From NCBI GenBank assembly GCA_001970955.1, contig MPUH01000593.1, forward strand, positions 1-44,115: a DNA stretch of 44,115 nt. Direction: 5' to 3'. This document shows, one piece after another, positions 29,056 through 39,054 of the stretch. Made by a program: the position numbers and the translations under genes. The stretch is from Stentor coeruleus. Lineage: Eukaryota; Ciliophora; Heterotrichea; Heterotrichida; Stentoridae. The notes under the pieces are model-generated. The model was not told the DNA's origin. It ran no database searches and saw nothing but the letters and a program-made list of their open reading frames with translations. The stretch's first letter is position 1, and each line of letters opens with the position of its first letter.

Positions 29056-29754
29056 TTATATTATTTTACTATTGCCTAACTTTTGAAATCTATCTAAAAC
29101 CTCATCTTCATTAGCACATTTCCTATCTTCCTCCTCATCTTCCTCATCCTCTTCTTCCAATACAGGCATTGTAGCCCTATATCTATACCTTAGCCTAGCT
29201 TGTTCAAATTTCCTTCTAAAATCATCTTCTTCATTCTCATCATTTAAGCTTATAGACAAGTTGATAAGTTTAGATTCATGCCCATAATTACACACAAACA
29301 TGATTTTTGTAATAAAAAGTCCACTTCTTAAAATAAAAAGGATATCACAAGCTGTATCACCTAAAAATTCCATATAATCTTGATGAAAACATAAGAGTAT
29401 ACCAACAAATGATAATACGGCAATTGAATAATCACCTAGATTCGAAATAGAATATGACCAACTATTGAAATCCCTTTTATAAAAAGCACGGAAAGCGATT
29501 TCTCCTGTTATAAGGACACTGAGGCATATTTCTAGAATTTTTAGCATATAACTTCCTGTATAGAAAATACCATCCCCTGGGATTTGGATAAACAGATTTA
29601 GCATTATACAGACTATGCAGAAGATTATGAGTAGAGTGTAGTTTATTTGTGTGAAAATAGAAAATGATGTACGTTTGAAAATCACCCCACATGTCAGTTT
29701 GCTTAGGTTTTCTAGTTTCTCGACAGAGTCCTTTATCAGGTATCCGCTTTGCAT
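29056..29754 (-). CDS. Four-TM voltage-sensor-like protein with acidic tail
   Basis: A 232-residue protein with four predicted helices at about 38-57, 67-92, 105-122 and 132-153. The pattern resembles an isolated voltage-sensor domain: helix 2 has Glu and Arg in LITGEIAFRAFYKRDF, a W-S-x-S-I-S-N-L-G-D segment precedes helix 3, and helix 4 reads ILFILRSGLFITKIMFV with only one Arg and one Lys. A functional sensor normally has several arginines every third residue, so voltage gating is doubtful. The tail (about 170-232) has a basic helix (FRRKFEQARLRYRYRA) followed by the acidic run EEEDEEDEEEDR. Possible relatives are Hv1/TMEM266-type proteins; that is inference only. It ends at TAA. Confidence 0.7.
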   Translation of the reverse strand: MQSGYLIKDSVEKLENLSKLTCGVIFKRTSFSIFTQINYTLLIIFCIVCIMLNLFIQIPGDGIFYTGSYMLKILEICLSVLITGEIAFRAFYKRDFNSWSYSISNLGDYSIAVLSFVGILLCFHQDYMEFLGDTACDILFILRSGLFITKIMFVCNYGHESKLINLSISLNDENEEDDFRRKFEQARLRYRYRATMPVLEEEDEEDEEEDRKCANEDEVLDRFQKLGNSKII

Positions 29755-29930
29755 ATTTAATACATCAGAGATACCATCTTGTATTTAAGTATATAATAGG
29801 TATATATCATTAGCTGAGGTCTCTTATATCATATCATAATCATTACTTCTAATCTACATCCAAAAAAGCATAAACCCTATTTTTCCATAACCACTACTCA
29901 TTACAATCCATATATTTTTTCAACTAATAA

Positions 29931-30884
29931 ATGCACAGACACCTCCGGCCTTTAAACCTTGACAACTATCCAAAACCAAAAAACCTTGAATCCATTCCTC
30001 ACCATCCTTCATCATCTCGAGCATTTCACAAACCCCAACTTAGCAAAATAAAACTTCCTTTACCTCTTCTGACAAGAAGAATCTCTTCACAAAAAAACCT
30101 AAGCATCGGCGTTATACGCATATCAAAAAAAAAGCAAAAAGACTACAAAAGATCATCAGAAACTTCACCATTAAGTTCTTTACAAAATATTCAAAATCTT
30201 AACATTTTCTTAGAGCTTTTTACCAAAAAACCAAAAGACATTTCTGACCTTAGTAAAGTTATAACATCATTACCAATGCAAATTGATTATTTAAATAAAG
30301 TTCTTTATCTTCCTAAAAGCAAAGAAAATGAAGGTAAAAAAACCCTTTTTCTTGATTTAGATGAAACTTTGGCGCATGCTGTAAAAATTCCAAATCAAGG
30401 CCAAGTTAAAATAAAAGTTAATGATGATTTGATATTAAATGTTAATATAAGGCCTTATGCACAGGATTTTATAAAAATTGCAAGTCAAGATTATGAAATA
30501 GTCATCTTTACAGCTTCTTATAGACAATATGCTAATGCGATTTTAGATTATTTAGACCCTTTGAATAAATATATTGCTTATAGATTGTATAGGGAACATT
30601 GCTATGATTATAATGGGTATTTTATAAAAGATTTGAGAATACTAGGTAATAGAGATTTAAAAGATATGATTCTTGTAGACAATTCGCTTGTGTCGTTTGC
30701 TTTACAGATAGAGAATGGAATACCGATTTCCCCATGGACTGTGAATAGTGATGATTCGAAATTGTGTATCCTTTTGGATTATCTTTATATATTAAAGGGG
30801 GCAAGAGATGTAAGATGTGTCAATCGTAATGTTTTTGGTTTGAGTAAACTGATTACAGATTCCCTATCTGGGAATATAGACTAA
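29931..30884 (+). CDS. FCP/SCP-type (NLI-interacting factor) phosphatase
   Basis: A 317-residue HAD-superfamily phosphatase of the CTDSP class. The catalytic DLDET motif is at 142-146 (KKTLFLDLDETLAHAV), followed by VNIRPYAQDFIKIAS, the second HAD motif VIFTASYRQYANAILDYLDP, the REHCYDYNGYFIKDLRILGNRDLKDMILVDNS segment (HAD motif III/IV) and the ILLDYLYIL end. All signature residues (Asp142, Asp144, the Thr in IFTASY, Lys in YFIKDL, DN in VDNS) are present. Such enzymes remove phosphate from RNA polymerase II CTD serines or from other transcription-linked proteins. The N-terminal 125 residues are basic and Pro/Ser-rich and probably disordered. It ends at TAA. Confidence 0.92.
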   Translation: MHRHLRPLNLDNYPKPKNLESIPHHPSSSRAFHKPQLSKIKLPLPLLTRRISSQKNLSIGVIRISKKKQKDYKRSSETSPLSSLQNIQNLNIFLELFTKKPKDISDLSKVITSLPMQIDYLNKVLYLPKSKENEGKKTLFLDLDETLAHAVKIPNQGQVKIKVNDDLILNVNIRPYAQDFIKIASQDYEIVIFTASYRQYANAILDYLDPLNKYIAYRLYREHCYDYNGYFIKDLRILGNRDLKDMILVDNSLVSFALQIENGIPISPWTVNSDDSKLCILLDYLYILKGARDVRCVNRNVFGLSKLITDSLSGNID

Positions 30885-31473
30885 GAATTATATATAATAA
30901 TACTCTTTATAGTTTATATCAAGATTGGGTATAAAAATCAAAAATTGGAATTTTATTATAATAAGGTATATGAGTTATGTTTATATAAATTATATAAAAT
31001 ACAAGGTTTTATGTTTATCACAAGCTGAAAACACAAAAAAAAAATATTTCAGGTTAATTTTTTGTATTAAAAACCATCATCTTCCTCATTGGCAAATATG
31101 CTTAAGACAATATCATAAAATCATCTAAACATAATTTTCTTACATATAAACATACCCCTTTATATCATATCCTCAAAAAACTATTATCACATTATTCTTA
31201 ACATAAACCCCAATAATTAACTAAATTTTGTCTCATTTTTACCATATCATTTTCTAATCCACATCTCCCAATAAAACCCTCAAAACCTCTTCCCATATCT
31301 TTCTCTTGATTACAACCCCACAACTTAATCTCCTTTCTCACTTTATCTATTATCAAAAAAAAAACATATAAAATCTCAAATATATCAATCTTAAATCTTT
31401 AATCTAAATATCAACTTTGTGATAAAAATTGTTATTATCTTCATATCATAAACTATTATTATGAATAATACAA
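30885..31473. other. Convergent intergenic region, no gene seen
   Basis: Short open stretches (for example 30925-31128) lack coding character. From about 31135 the plus strand is C-rich and G-poor, which is G-rich on the strand of the gene ending at 31474 and matches the 3' flank pattern. Confidence 0.45.
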
Positions 31474-32220
31474 TCAGTCTTCCAGTTTATTTATCGGTGC
31501 ATTTTTCGCTTCAAGTAAAAGATCAATTTCGAAATCCTCAAGAGATGATCCATCAAAACAATTAGCTGATAATTCACTTGGTAAAGCTTCAGACACGTTG
31601 CTTTCTTTCCTTCTTGGGATTTGCATTAATTGTTGAACCATAGATTCATAGTCTTTTACCCCTTTAATATGCTCTTCAGTAAGCTGGCGAAGTCTGATGT
31701 TTAAATCTTTGACTGTGATTTCAGTTGGGAAATCAGAGACAAGTTGCCAGTTGTTGTAATGCAGTCTAAAATTTGGGATTTTCGAATTGAGACAGACTTC
31801 AAAAGGGAAAATTTCGCTGTTTAGATTGGATTTTGCTAAAAAAGCAGTGAAATATGCATTGAGAACTGGCTTCACACCTTCGAATTTGCTTTTAAGAAGA
31901 ATACTCCAGTATATTATTTCTAATTCGTTTAAGAGAAGGGTGCTGGAAACATTTGTGATTATATTATAGGTTTCAAGGAAAGGATAATGGAAATGCATTT
32001 GCCACTCCTCGGCTATGCATTTTAGAATGATGTGGCGATTATAGTTGACACCTTTGCTATAGAATTCGTTTAGTAGTGCTTCGTACCTTTTCATTGCCAT
32101 GATCTCCGGGATGCGAATTACAGTAGCTAGTTCTGGGGTCATTTCTGAAGGAGAAAAGATAACATCATTCGAATATCTTGTTGTTTCTACTTGAAGTCTA
32201 TTATTGTACCCTTTATTCAT
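31474..32220 (-). CDS. Unknown 248-residue protein
   Basis: I do not recognise this protein. It looks like one folded helical domain at about 20-200 (RIPEIMAMKRYEALLNEFY, then LKCIAEEWQMHFHYPFLETYNIITNV, then LNAYFTAFLAKSNLN), a short basic stretch (RRKESN) and an acidic C-terminus (DFEIDLLLEAKNAP). There are no membrane segments and no signal peptide. It stops at TGA. TTG TAT TAT TCA TAA follows, so a decoded TGA would add only five residues, and both readings give an ordinary protein end. The start is the only ATG consistent with coding composition. The gene is the last one left of the compositional change near 32.9 kb. Confidence 0.72.
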   Translation of the reverse strand: MNKGYNNRLQVETTRYSNDVIFSPSEMTPELATVIRIPEIMAMKRYEALLNEFYSKGVNYNRHIILKCIAEEWQMHFHYPFLETYNIITNVSSTLLLNELEIIYWSILLKSKFEGVKPVLNAYFTAFLAKSNLNSEIFPFEVCLNSKIPNFRLHYNNWQLVSDFPTEITVKDLNIRLRQLTEEHIKGVKDYESMVQQLMQIPRRKESNVSEALPSELSANCFDGSSLEDFEIDLLLEAKNAPINKLED

Positions 32221-33739
32221 TATTTATTAATCAATGCTTATGGTTCGCTCTAGAATAAACAACCCAAGCAATAAAGTTACTATAGAACTAAAAATAAATG
32301 GATAAAATTATAAATTCTATAGCTCCAGAAAAATGAGGTAACAAGAAAATTGGCCACATAATTATGCATTTTGGTTATGACATGGATAATTTTACTACTT
32401 TAAAAATTAAAAATGTTTTTATATTATTTTGCATAACTATATAGCAATCATTATGGTAAATATTTGCTTTTGGGTATTTCTTTTATTGACTTTTAGTTTT
32501 ATATGATTTTATTAGTTAGATCAGAATGATTATTTTAATATCACTTCAATGGCAAAAATTATATAATCTCTTAAAAATATCCAATCTCAATTTCATAAAA
32601 ATCTTAAAATTATCCGCAATCCCCAAAAATAGCCCTCTTATTTTCTCACCACAGCAAACAATCCACACTTTTTCCATCTCCTCCAAAAGCCTATCATCAG
32701 CCATTAATATCCTCATTAGCACTATTCTCGAACTAAAAATACTCATTCCTCAATCATAACCCATTCTCTACCATCACTATTCCCTAATCAAACCTATCAA
32801 AACCTTAAAAAAAAAAATCAAATTCCATCCTTATTTCCTAAATCCATAAATTAATTTAACTAAAAACTCCCTTTAATTTTAAGAAATACAACTTTGAAGC
32901 CTCATTAATATCGGCCTTGAATCATTTCAATTCTTCATCCCCAACACCTAGAGAAAAAAATGTAAAACTCCTCCAAAAATTATGAGAAACGCAGAAATTG
33001 ATCTATAAAACATGCAAAAGCCCAATCAACAATAATGCTAAGTTTGATTTTAAAAGTATTCATCCACTACAGCAAAGCTGAAATTTTTACAAAATGCGGA
33101 TTTGTCACATAATTATTTTAATCAGAAGGAATATGAAGCTATTGGAAAAGAGATGATTAAATATCATAACACAAAATTCATAAGATACTTGATAATAATT
33201 ACCTAGAAATGGTTTATGTGGAATTATAAAAAAACTATTTAGCATAACAGATTTAATATTTTCTAGCGAGTGATTGCCCAAAACTATAAACTATTAGAAG
33301 CATTTACTCTGGAATCAATCTAGTTATTAAATATGGCCATTTATTGTTTGGTATGCTATTTGGAGGCTCTCCTTGCTATGATTGTACCATTTGCTGTGGT
33401 ACATTCATTGCAGATCTGAAATTAGAATTCATGTCAATTTTTTAAATTTATTCAATCTGCGCGAGCTTCGTTGATCTGAATATCTTTTAAAAAATTCAAT
33501 GCTATAAGTTCGAATTTTCTTGGCTACATATTTCATTATCTTCTACAGTTCTTGATTGAAATATATTCTTTGTGAATTCATTAATTATTCATTTAACATC
33601 TCGTATTAGGAACCCTGGAAGTGTTTACAAGGCCTGGATAATTATATTTACTCATCAGAGAAGAATCTGTGGGATGGCTCTCTAACTTTTTACTATAATA
33701 AAGTTAACCAAGGAGATTGCGTCTCTTTGAATTCCGCCA
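32221..33739. other. Intergenic, compositional transition; stop-poor stretch of uncertain status
   Basis: Until about 32880 the sequence is of the C-rich, G-poor kind common to the left. After that the strand skew is lost. From about 33051 to 33212 one plus frame is open for about 50 codons without a start (it reads KLKFLQNADLSHNYFNQKEY). A neighbouring frame reads well for long stretches only if TAA/TAG are passed. I cannot tie this to any family, so no gene is called here. Confidence 0.35.
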
Positions 33740-34824
33740 TTATGTTTTGCTAAAAGAATTATATTGTTCCTCGTTTCTAATAAGTGGCGAATCCACCCTA
33801 GGATTTCCAATATTTTTAATAAAAGGATGATTGAGTAATTTAAACACATTAGGTCTATCACAAGGTCTTCTTCGAAAGCAAGCCATAATAAAATCTTTCA
33901 CAGCTTGAGAAAGTTCATTAGGCAATTCTGGAGTTTCATCTGTTGTACAAACATGCATAAAGACAGCGATTTATTTTTTTATAATATCAAGGAGGCTTAC
34001 CTGTAGCCATTTCAACTAGTAAACATCCTAAACTCCAGATATCTGCAAATCTTCCATAATCTTCTTGTCTCATAACTTCAGAGGCCATCCAGTTTGTAGT
34101 CCCTTTTAAAGATGTGAATTGTGAGCGATCCTCAATACTAATTTTTCTTTTAGCTGAGCCGAAGTCAGCTAATTTGCAAACTCTATCATTGCTAACAAGA
34201 ACATTTGCCCCTTTGATATCCCGGTGAATGATTTTATTATAATGCAAATATTCAAGCCCTTCGAGGATTTACTGTGTATACACTCTAATTAAAGTCTCGT
34301 TAAACTTTCCGTATTTGTGTATAAGTATAGAAATACTGCCTCCTGCAACATATTCCATAAAAATCCTCAAATACCTATCATCTCGCCTAGTACCGAGATA
34401 CCTGACTATGTTTTTATGACTGAGTTTGCTGAGTATTTCAACTTCTTCTTATATTTCTTTGATTTTTTCATGAGCGGTACCATAAGAAAACTTGATAATT
34501 GGTATTTCTTTCAAAGCCATAATAAGCTCGCCTGTTTCCATATTCGCTGCAAATAGAACTCGGCCAAAGCTCCCTTGGCCTATTATTTCGCTTTTTGCCA
34601 CCTTTCTGGAGGGTTTATTTCTTTTAATATACTGTCTTTGTGCTTTATTGATAAATTTTTTTTTCTTGCTCTGAAAAATATTTATAGCCTGTTGGATTGT
34701 TTATTGCATCTTCTGATACACCTAAGGATTTCTTTTGCAGGCATTCCGGCTCTGGTAATGCTACTAAACGCTGCTTGTCAGGACCACCTTTGCAGATATC
34801 AAAAATGCAAGTTCTCTCACCCAT
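33740..34824 (-). pseudogene. MAPKKK (STE11/NPK1-like) kinase broken by four stop codons and two +1 frame steps
   Basis: The translated pieces form a complete MAPKKK. N-terminus from ATG at 34824 (CIFDICKGGPDK ... TGYKYFSEQEKK), then GQGSFGRV, KALKEI-type Lys (MALKEIP), KLSHKNIVRYLG, GKFNETLIRVYTQ, HRDIKGANVLV, DFGSAKR, WMASEVMR, DIWSLGCLLVEMATGKPP and finally PNELSQAVKDFIMACFRRRP ending at TAA 33740. Interruptions: TAA at 34449-34451 and 34269-34271, TGA at 33987-33989, TAA at 33971-33973. One extra base in A-runs at 34656-34664 and 33974-33980 must be skipped. TAA 34269 is at the conserved Gln of YTxQIL and TGA 33987 at the conserved Trp of GKPPW. WMAPEV has become WMASEV, which favours decay. 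Catalytic K, HRD and DFG are intact. Alternatives are recoding or foreign DNA; see findings. Confidence 0.75.
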
Positions 34825-35174
34825 TTATATTAATAGATTATAATGAAAAAATAAATGATAGTCTGATTCTGTAATATAAAAGTTTTATTTAGAATAAGCA
34901 ACTCTTCAATTAGGAAAAATCATTAAACAGAGTTTTAAAAATGATTATCGAAGATAGAAAATTCTAATGATAATTGAAATTTAATTATCTAAACGAAATT
35001 TAGATGGAAAAATACTAATATAATTTAAGCAAATACTTTAAAAGATTTTTGAAAGAAATATCAATATGTTATCTTCATTAATTTGAAACTATTACTTTTA
35101 GTTTTAACTTGGCTAAAAATTCATCAAGTAAAACTATTTAAATCAGTGAAAATAATTTTTATCTAAATCCTAAA
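34825..35174. other. Intergenic, no gene seen
   Basis: A/T-rich spacer between the disrupted kinase and the pepsin-like gene. No strand skew and no coding frame are seen. Confidence 0.45.
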
Positions 35175-36347
35175 TTAGCCATAATATCTGCTATATTCCC
35201 GTTCTCTTTCTTCATTCTTTTTGTTGACAAAATAATAAACGCAACTGAAAATGAAAATCATAGCACAAATTGCTACAATCATTGAGCAAACAATTATGAT
35301 TGTATTTCTAATTACTCCTGCTCTGTGAGGGTGTCTAAAGAAGACAGCTGTATTATTCTTAAAATTGAAGTATCCTAAAAACTCTCTAAAGAAAGGCAAG
35401 CCAAAAGTCCATTTATTTCCTTTAGTAATCAAAATAGTACAACTTCCATTATTTGCCACAAGGTAGCTATGAGGCTCAACAGAAATAGTCTGATTATTGA
35501 AAGTAATTGTGAAGTTGAAATATCCGGTAAATTCTTCATCACATTCGCAAACATTATCAGTGCAGGTTTTATTAAATTTAATCAATGATAAAATCTCATC
35601 AATCTCTTTTCCAGGACCAGTTATATAAGGATATTCTATAGCAAAGTTCACCTTAGCAGCATCTACTGGAGTTTTCTTACCTTCTTCAAGTGTATAATTG
35701 GCTATTGTAGTAAAATTAACTTCAATAATTTCTAAATATGATGTCCAAGTTAAAGGGTCAATATCGACATAAATCCCTGGGTCGTCAGCATCATCAGGAT
35801 TATACATTTGACCAATAAGTAAAGTTCCTTCGTATAAGTCTATTGTAAATGACTTGTCATCAATGGATTTATTAGAGAAAATCGAGTTAAGGAAACTTCT
35901 TGAGTCTCCGTTTTTGTCAAAGTATAAGGGAAGTGTAGCATTTTGCTTATTTGGCGAGTTGTTTATGTCAACTATAAATATTTTTTGAGCTTCTGCCTTT
36001 ACTGCTCCAAATGCAATTGTTTCATTCGCAATGACTGCGGATTTTCCATTAAATGTTCCACTAGAATTTACTACTGAATAGGTTGAAGAGCCTGAAATAT
36101 TGAAGAATGTAAAATTGTCAGGATTTTCTCCGTATATCACCGGAATAACTATTTCTTTTTGTTGAGACATAGAAATTATGGCCGAAATTTCCTGAGGAGG
36201 CTCTCCAACTTGAAGCTTGATTGAAAAGAGGCCTTGAGTTTCAAAGATTTCACCCTCATTAAAAACTTTAGCATTATTCTCTAGTTTTGTTAAAGGATAT
36301 TTTCTGAGAGCTTGAGCTAAGCCTAGAAATAAGAATAAATACACCAT
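35175..36347 (-). CDS. Pepsin-fold type I membrane protein lacking catalytic aspartates
   Basis: A 390-residue protein with a signal peptide (MVYLFLFLGLAQALRKYP), an A1-family fold and a C-terminal membrane segment at about 347-376 followed by a charged tail (NKKNEEREREYSRYYG). Pepsin landmarks are GLFSIKLQVGEPPQE (usual start strand), FNISGSSTYSV (usual S-S-T-Y), YPYITGP (usual x-LTGP) and FGLPFFREFLGYFNFKNN (usual LGDxFLRxYY). The first catalytic triad DTG is IISMSQ at 57-62, and the second is VNFAIEYPY where VDTGTS is expected, so both Asp are absent. The lumenal part has many N-x-S/T sites and four Cys near the C-terminal lobe. It should be inactive and may bind rather than cut peptides. 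It ends at TAA. Confidence 0.83.
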   Translation of the reverse strand: MVYLFLFLGLAQALRKYPLTKLENNAKVFNEGEIFETQGLFSIKLQVGEPPQEISAIISMSQQKEIVIPVIYGENPDNFTFFNISGSSTYSVVNSSGTFNGKSAVIANETIAFGAVKAEAQKIFIVDINNSPNKQNATLPLYFDKNGDSRSFLNSIFSNKSIDDKSFTIDLYEGTLLIGQMYNPDDADDPGIYVDIDPLTWTSYLEIIEVNFTTIANYTLEEGKKTPVDAAKVNFAIEYPYITGPGKEIDEILSLIKFNKTCTDNVCECDEEFTGYFNFTITFNNQTISVEPHSYLVANNGSCTILITKGNKWTFGLPFFREFLGYFNFKNNTAVFFRHPHRAGVIRNTIIIVCSMIVAICAMIFIFSCVYYFVNKKNEEREREYSRYYG

Positions 36348-36847
36348 TTATTATCCAATATTTTCTATTACACCCTAGGTTAATTAGACTTTAAAATGAA
36401 TAACTAAAAGAGTTTAGATATATTGATTAAAATTGCCACAGAAATGTAAGATTTAATCATTGCAAGTCTTCTAAGTGTATTATTAAGCTGAATTGTTTTA
36501 CCAAGTTAATAATCTTTAAAAATATGTGTGGAGGAGGATACAGAGAAGTCATTCATAGGTGGTGATGAAGATGAGGATGTGGAGAAGGATCCAGAGATCG
36601 TGATAGAGAGGAGGATGTGGAGAAAGGTCCAGAGGTAGTGATGGAGAGAAGGATGTGAAAGATGATGCAAAGAAGGTGGTAAAGGATGCAGAAGAGGTGG
36701 AGAATTAAGCTCAGACCATAAATTCTAATTGTCTATATTATCTCTATTATTTTAGCAATCAAAAGGCTATTCAAAGAAAAGCAAATATTTTTTGTGTTTT
36801 AATCTTAGTGAGAGATTTATTTTATTCATGCTTTTAACTTAATTTAG
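36348..36847. other. Intergenic with a purine-rich imperfect repeat
   Basis: Between two minus-strand genes. The strand skew typical of the left part of the window is missing, apart from a strikingly G/A-rich block at about 36530-36715 that includes the 38-bp repeats. Short frames through the block read as Glu/Lys/Asp-rich peptides but have no start or support. Confidence 0.45.
36573..36648. repeat. Two tandem imperfect 38-bp purine-rich units
   Basis: GAGGATGTGGAGAA begins both 36573-36610 and 36611-36648. The two units agree at all but about six positions, and a more diverged third unit may follow to about 36700. The block is a small minisatellite, possibly a remnant of an acidic-repeat coding sequence. 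Confidence 0.75.
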
Positions 36848-37663
36848 TTAACTAATAGAGCCTCTTGATAATAATGACAGTCGTAGCTTCCTTGGGTCTA
36901 TATAATTATTTGCTGAAGGTTTATAGAACCTATCAGTTGAAGTAATATAATGGTTTGGGGTAGCGGGAGTCATCTGGGCTTTAGGAGTGATAACTTTCAC
37001 ATGGGTATTGAGTTTTGCTGTAGAAAAATCTTTCATTTTCTCTTTATAAGTTGTTCTTGGATTAAAATTGTCCTTTGGAGAAATCGAAATATTAGATTGA
37101 CAGGCTTGAAATTTTTTTGGATCCACCGATTGTATTCTAGAATGATCTATCTTTATAAAATGCCTTGAGTATGAAGACTCTCCACGGAATGGGATTTCAA
37201 CACTTCTTACAGGGGCATGCCAACCTTTTTCAAATAATACCTCATTTTTTCCCCAATCTGGATAATGATAAGAATAAGCTGTTGTTGAACAAAGGCTTGT
37301 CTTTGCTGGAGCAAATGAGCTTGCCCGTTTTTTCTCTTCTTTTTGCAGAGCATAAGGTTGATAATGAATGTTATTAGTTGTAATGAAATCCATCTTCTGG
37401 GTATTTTTATGGTATGGAACTGGGTTCACAATATAAGGAACATCAAATTGCATTTTCGTATAGTGAGAGTTGTATGAAGTATTAAAACTATCACTTAGAT
37501 ACTGTGCTTGAAGATGCCTATTTTTTGTGCATATGTGCTTTCCACATTTACAAAATTGGCAAAGGCAGACACCAACTAAGTGGTTATTCTCTGGGACTAT
37601 ATCCAATTTAGGATTGTTAAGAGGGCATACATCCGAAGCCTTTCTTAGCCTTTTATGCTTCAT
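36848..37663 (-). CDS. SAXO-type axonemal microtubule stabilising protein
   Basis: A 271-residue protein with the SAXO/FAM154 N-terminal cysteine cluster (GVCLCQFCKCGKHIC at about 31-45), which family knowledge ties to centrioles and axonemes. The rest is a series of loosely repeated microtubule-binding modules, each with an aromatic, basic or proline core: VPYIVNPVPYHKNTQKMDF, STTAYSYHYPDWGKNEV, SVEIPFRGESSYSRHF, NISISPKDNFNPRTTYKEKM. Such modules bind microtubules, from inside the lumen in some relatives. The protein is shorter than animal SAXO1 but typical of ciliate members. All its Gln codons are CAA or CAG, in contrast to the kinase at 33740-34824. It ends at TAA. Confidence 0.85.
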   Translation of the reverse strand: MKHKRLRKASDVCPLNNPKLDIVPENNHLVGVCLCQFCKCGKHICTKNRHLQAQYLSDSFNTSYNSHYTKMQFDVPYIVNPVPYHKNTQKMDFITTNNIHYQPYALQKEEKKRASSFAPAKTSLCSTTAYSYHYPDWGKNEVLFEKGWHAPVRSVEIPFRGESSYSRHFIKIDHSRIQSVDPKKFQACQSNISISPKDNFNPRTTYKEKMKDFSTAKLNTHVKVITPKAQMTPATPNHYITSTDRFYKPSANNYIDPRKLRLSLLSRGSIS

Positions 37664-39054
37664 TATTAAATTCTTATTAATCAGTTATACTTATTTAGAT
37701 GCTCGCTTACTTTGCTTTGAGATTAAATAATTTTTATCTTTGCTTCTAAAATTATATTTTCATTAAAGATTAACAAGGTATATTGATACATTTAAAACTG
37801 TTTCGATTTGATGATTATAGAATTTGCTAAATAATTAGTTATATTTATTGAAATCCTATTTTCACAGTCATTTCATAAGTTCATATGCTAAATTTATAGC
37901 CAAGTGGCAGTAACATGTAAGATATAGCTAACTTTCTTGATTTATTTTTTTAATTGGCAGGTATTTAAGAAAATTTCAAATCCTTTGCTTTTAAGAGTCT
38001 GAAAATTATGTTCATTTTCTTGGAGAAATATTTTAGTCTCTCTAGCTATAACTAGTTAGAACTCAATGCTTGATATAGCTAATCCCTCCAACCACAAAAT
38101 TTACTTAAGTATAACTCTGAAAAAATTCATAATTTTTACTCTTAATATATTTATAGAAATAAAAGTGAGTTAGTATAAAAATTATGGGAATAAAGTTAGT
38201 TGGTTAGAAAATATATCGTTCACAGTCGTGAACTCTGTATTAATTAATTTTCAAATGTTTTCTCCTATTTTCAATATTTTCTACGAAGTTTTTTATGATG
38301 CTATCTACCATGGGAATAAAGTAATAATCTTCAAAATTTTATTATTTATATTAGGCATGCTATGATTAAAATTTAATAATCATCATGAATAGTTGTGGCT
38401 ATTTTCACTATAAAGTTTAATTACGTTTGAATAGTTGCTTAAATATAATCGTTAAGTGGAATATTTTTAAATAATAATTAAAAATATATTAAAACAATTT
38501 AGTATAAGATAAACTAATTTATCAAGGTTCTAAATGCTATAGCTTGACCCGAAATAATAGTATTAACTATTTATCTTAGTAATTTCTACACACTTCTTGA
38601 AATTTTTTAGTTTTCAAGTTCTAATTTGTATAAGATTACAAAAAAGTTATTATTCCCGCACATGCCATTAAATAAATAAATATATTTCCCTAAACTACGT
38701 ATCAAAATTAAAAAAATAACCTTCATATCAGCAANGTTATTATTCCCGCACATGCCATTAAATAAATAAATATATTTCCCTAAACTACGTATCAAAATTA
38801 AAAAAATAACCTTCATATCAGCAAGAACACCTATTAATTAAATGCAAATTTATATTTTCTTTTAAGTACGCAATATATTTTTTACTTAAGTTTTTTTTTT
38901 AAGTTTTTCTATATATAATTCTATTTAACCTTAGAACTAAATTATTCAAATAAAAGGCGCTTATTTAAAAGTCAATTTTCCATCAACGACACCATTATAG
39001 CCATATCGAAATCATTAAAGTGGAATAACCTCAAAGCAGAAAAATAATATATAA
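37664..39054. other. Large divergent intergenic region
   Basis: About 1.4 kb, unusually long for this genome, between SAXO (minus) and CFAP251 (plus). No strand skew and no coding frame are seen. It contains the 89-bp assembly duplication at 38646-38824, so the true size is about 90 bp smaller. Both flanking genes encode axonemal proteins, so a shared ciliogenesis control region is conceivable, but no motif was identified. Confidence 0.45.
38646..38824. repeat. 89-bp duplication across a single N (assembly overlap)
   Basis: Positions 38646-38734 and 38736-38824 are identical with N at 38735. This is the same artefact as at 20546, 23682 and 26005. Confidence 0.92.

Noticed and set aside
33900..34000. 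A 61-nt GT-AG intron in the MAPKKK that would remove the TGA and the frame change
   Set aside because: It would also delete the conserved GKPPW-to-MHV segment of the kinase, whose coding sequence is recognisable on both sides of the break.
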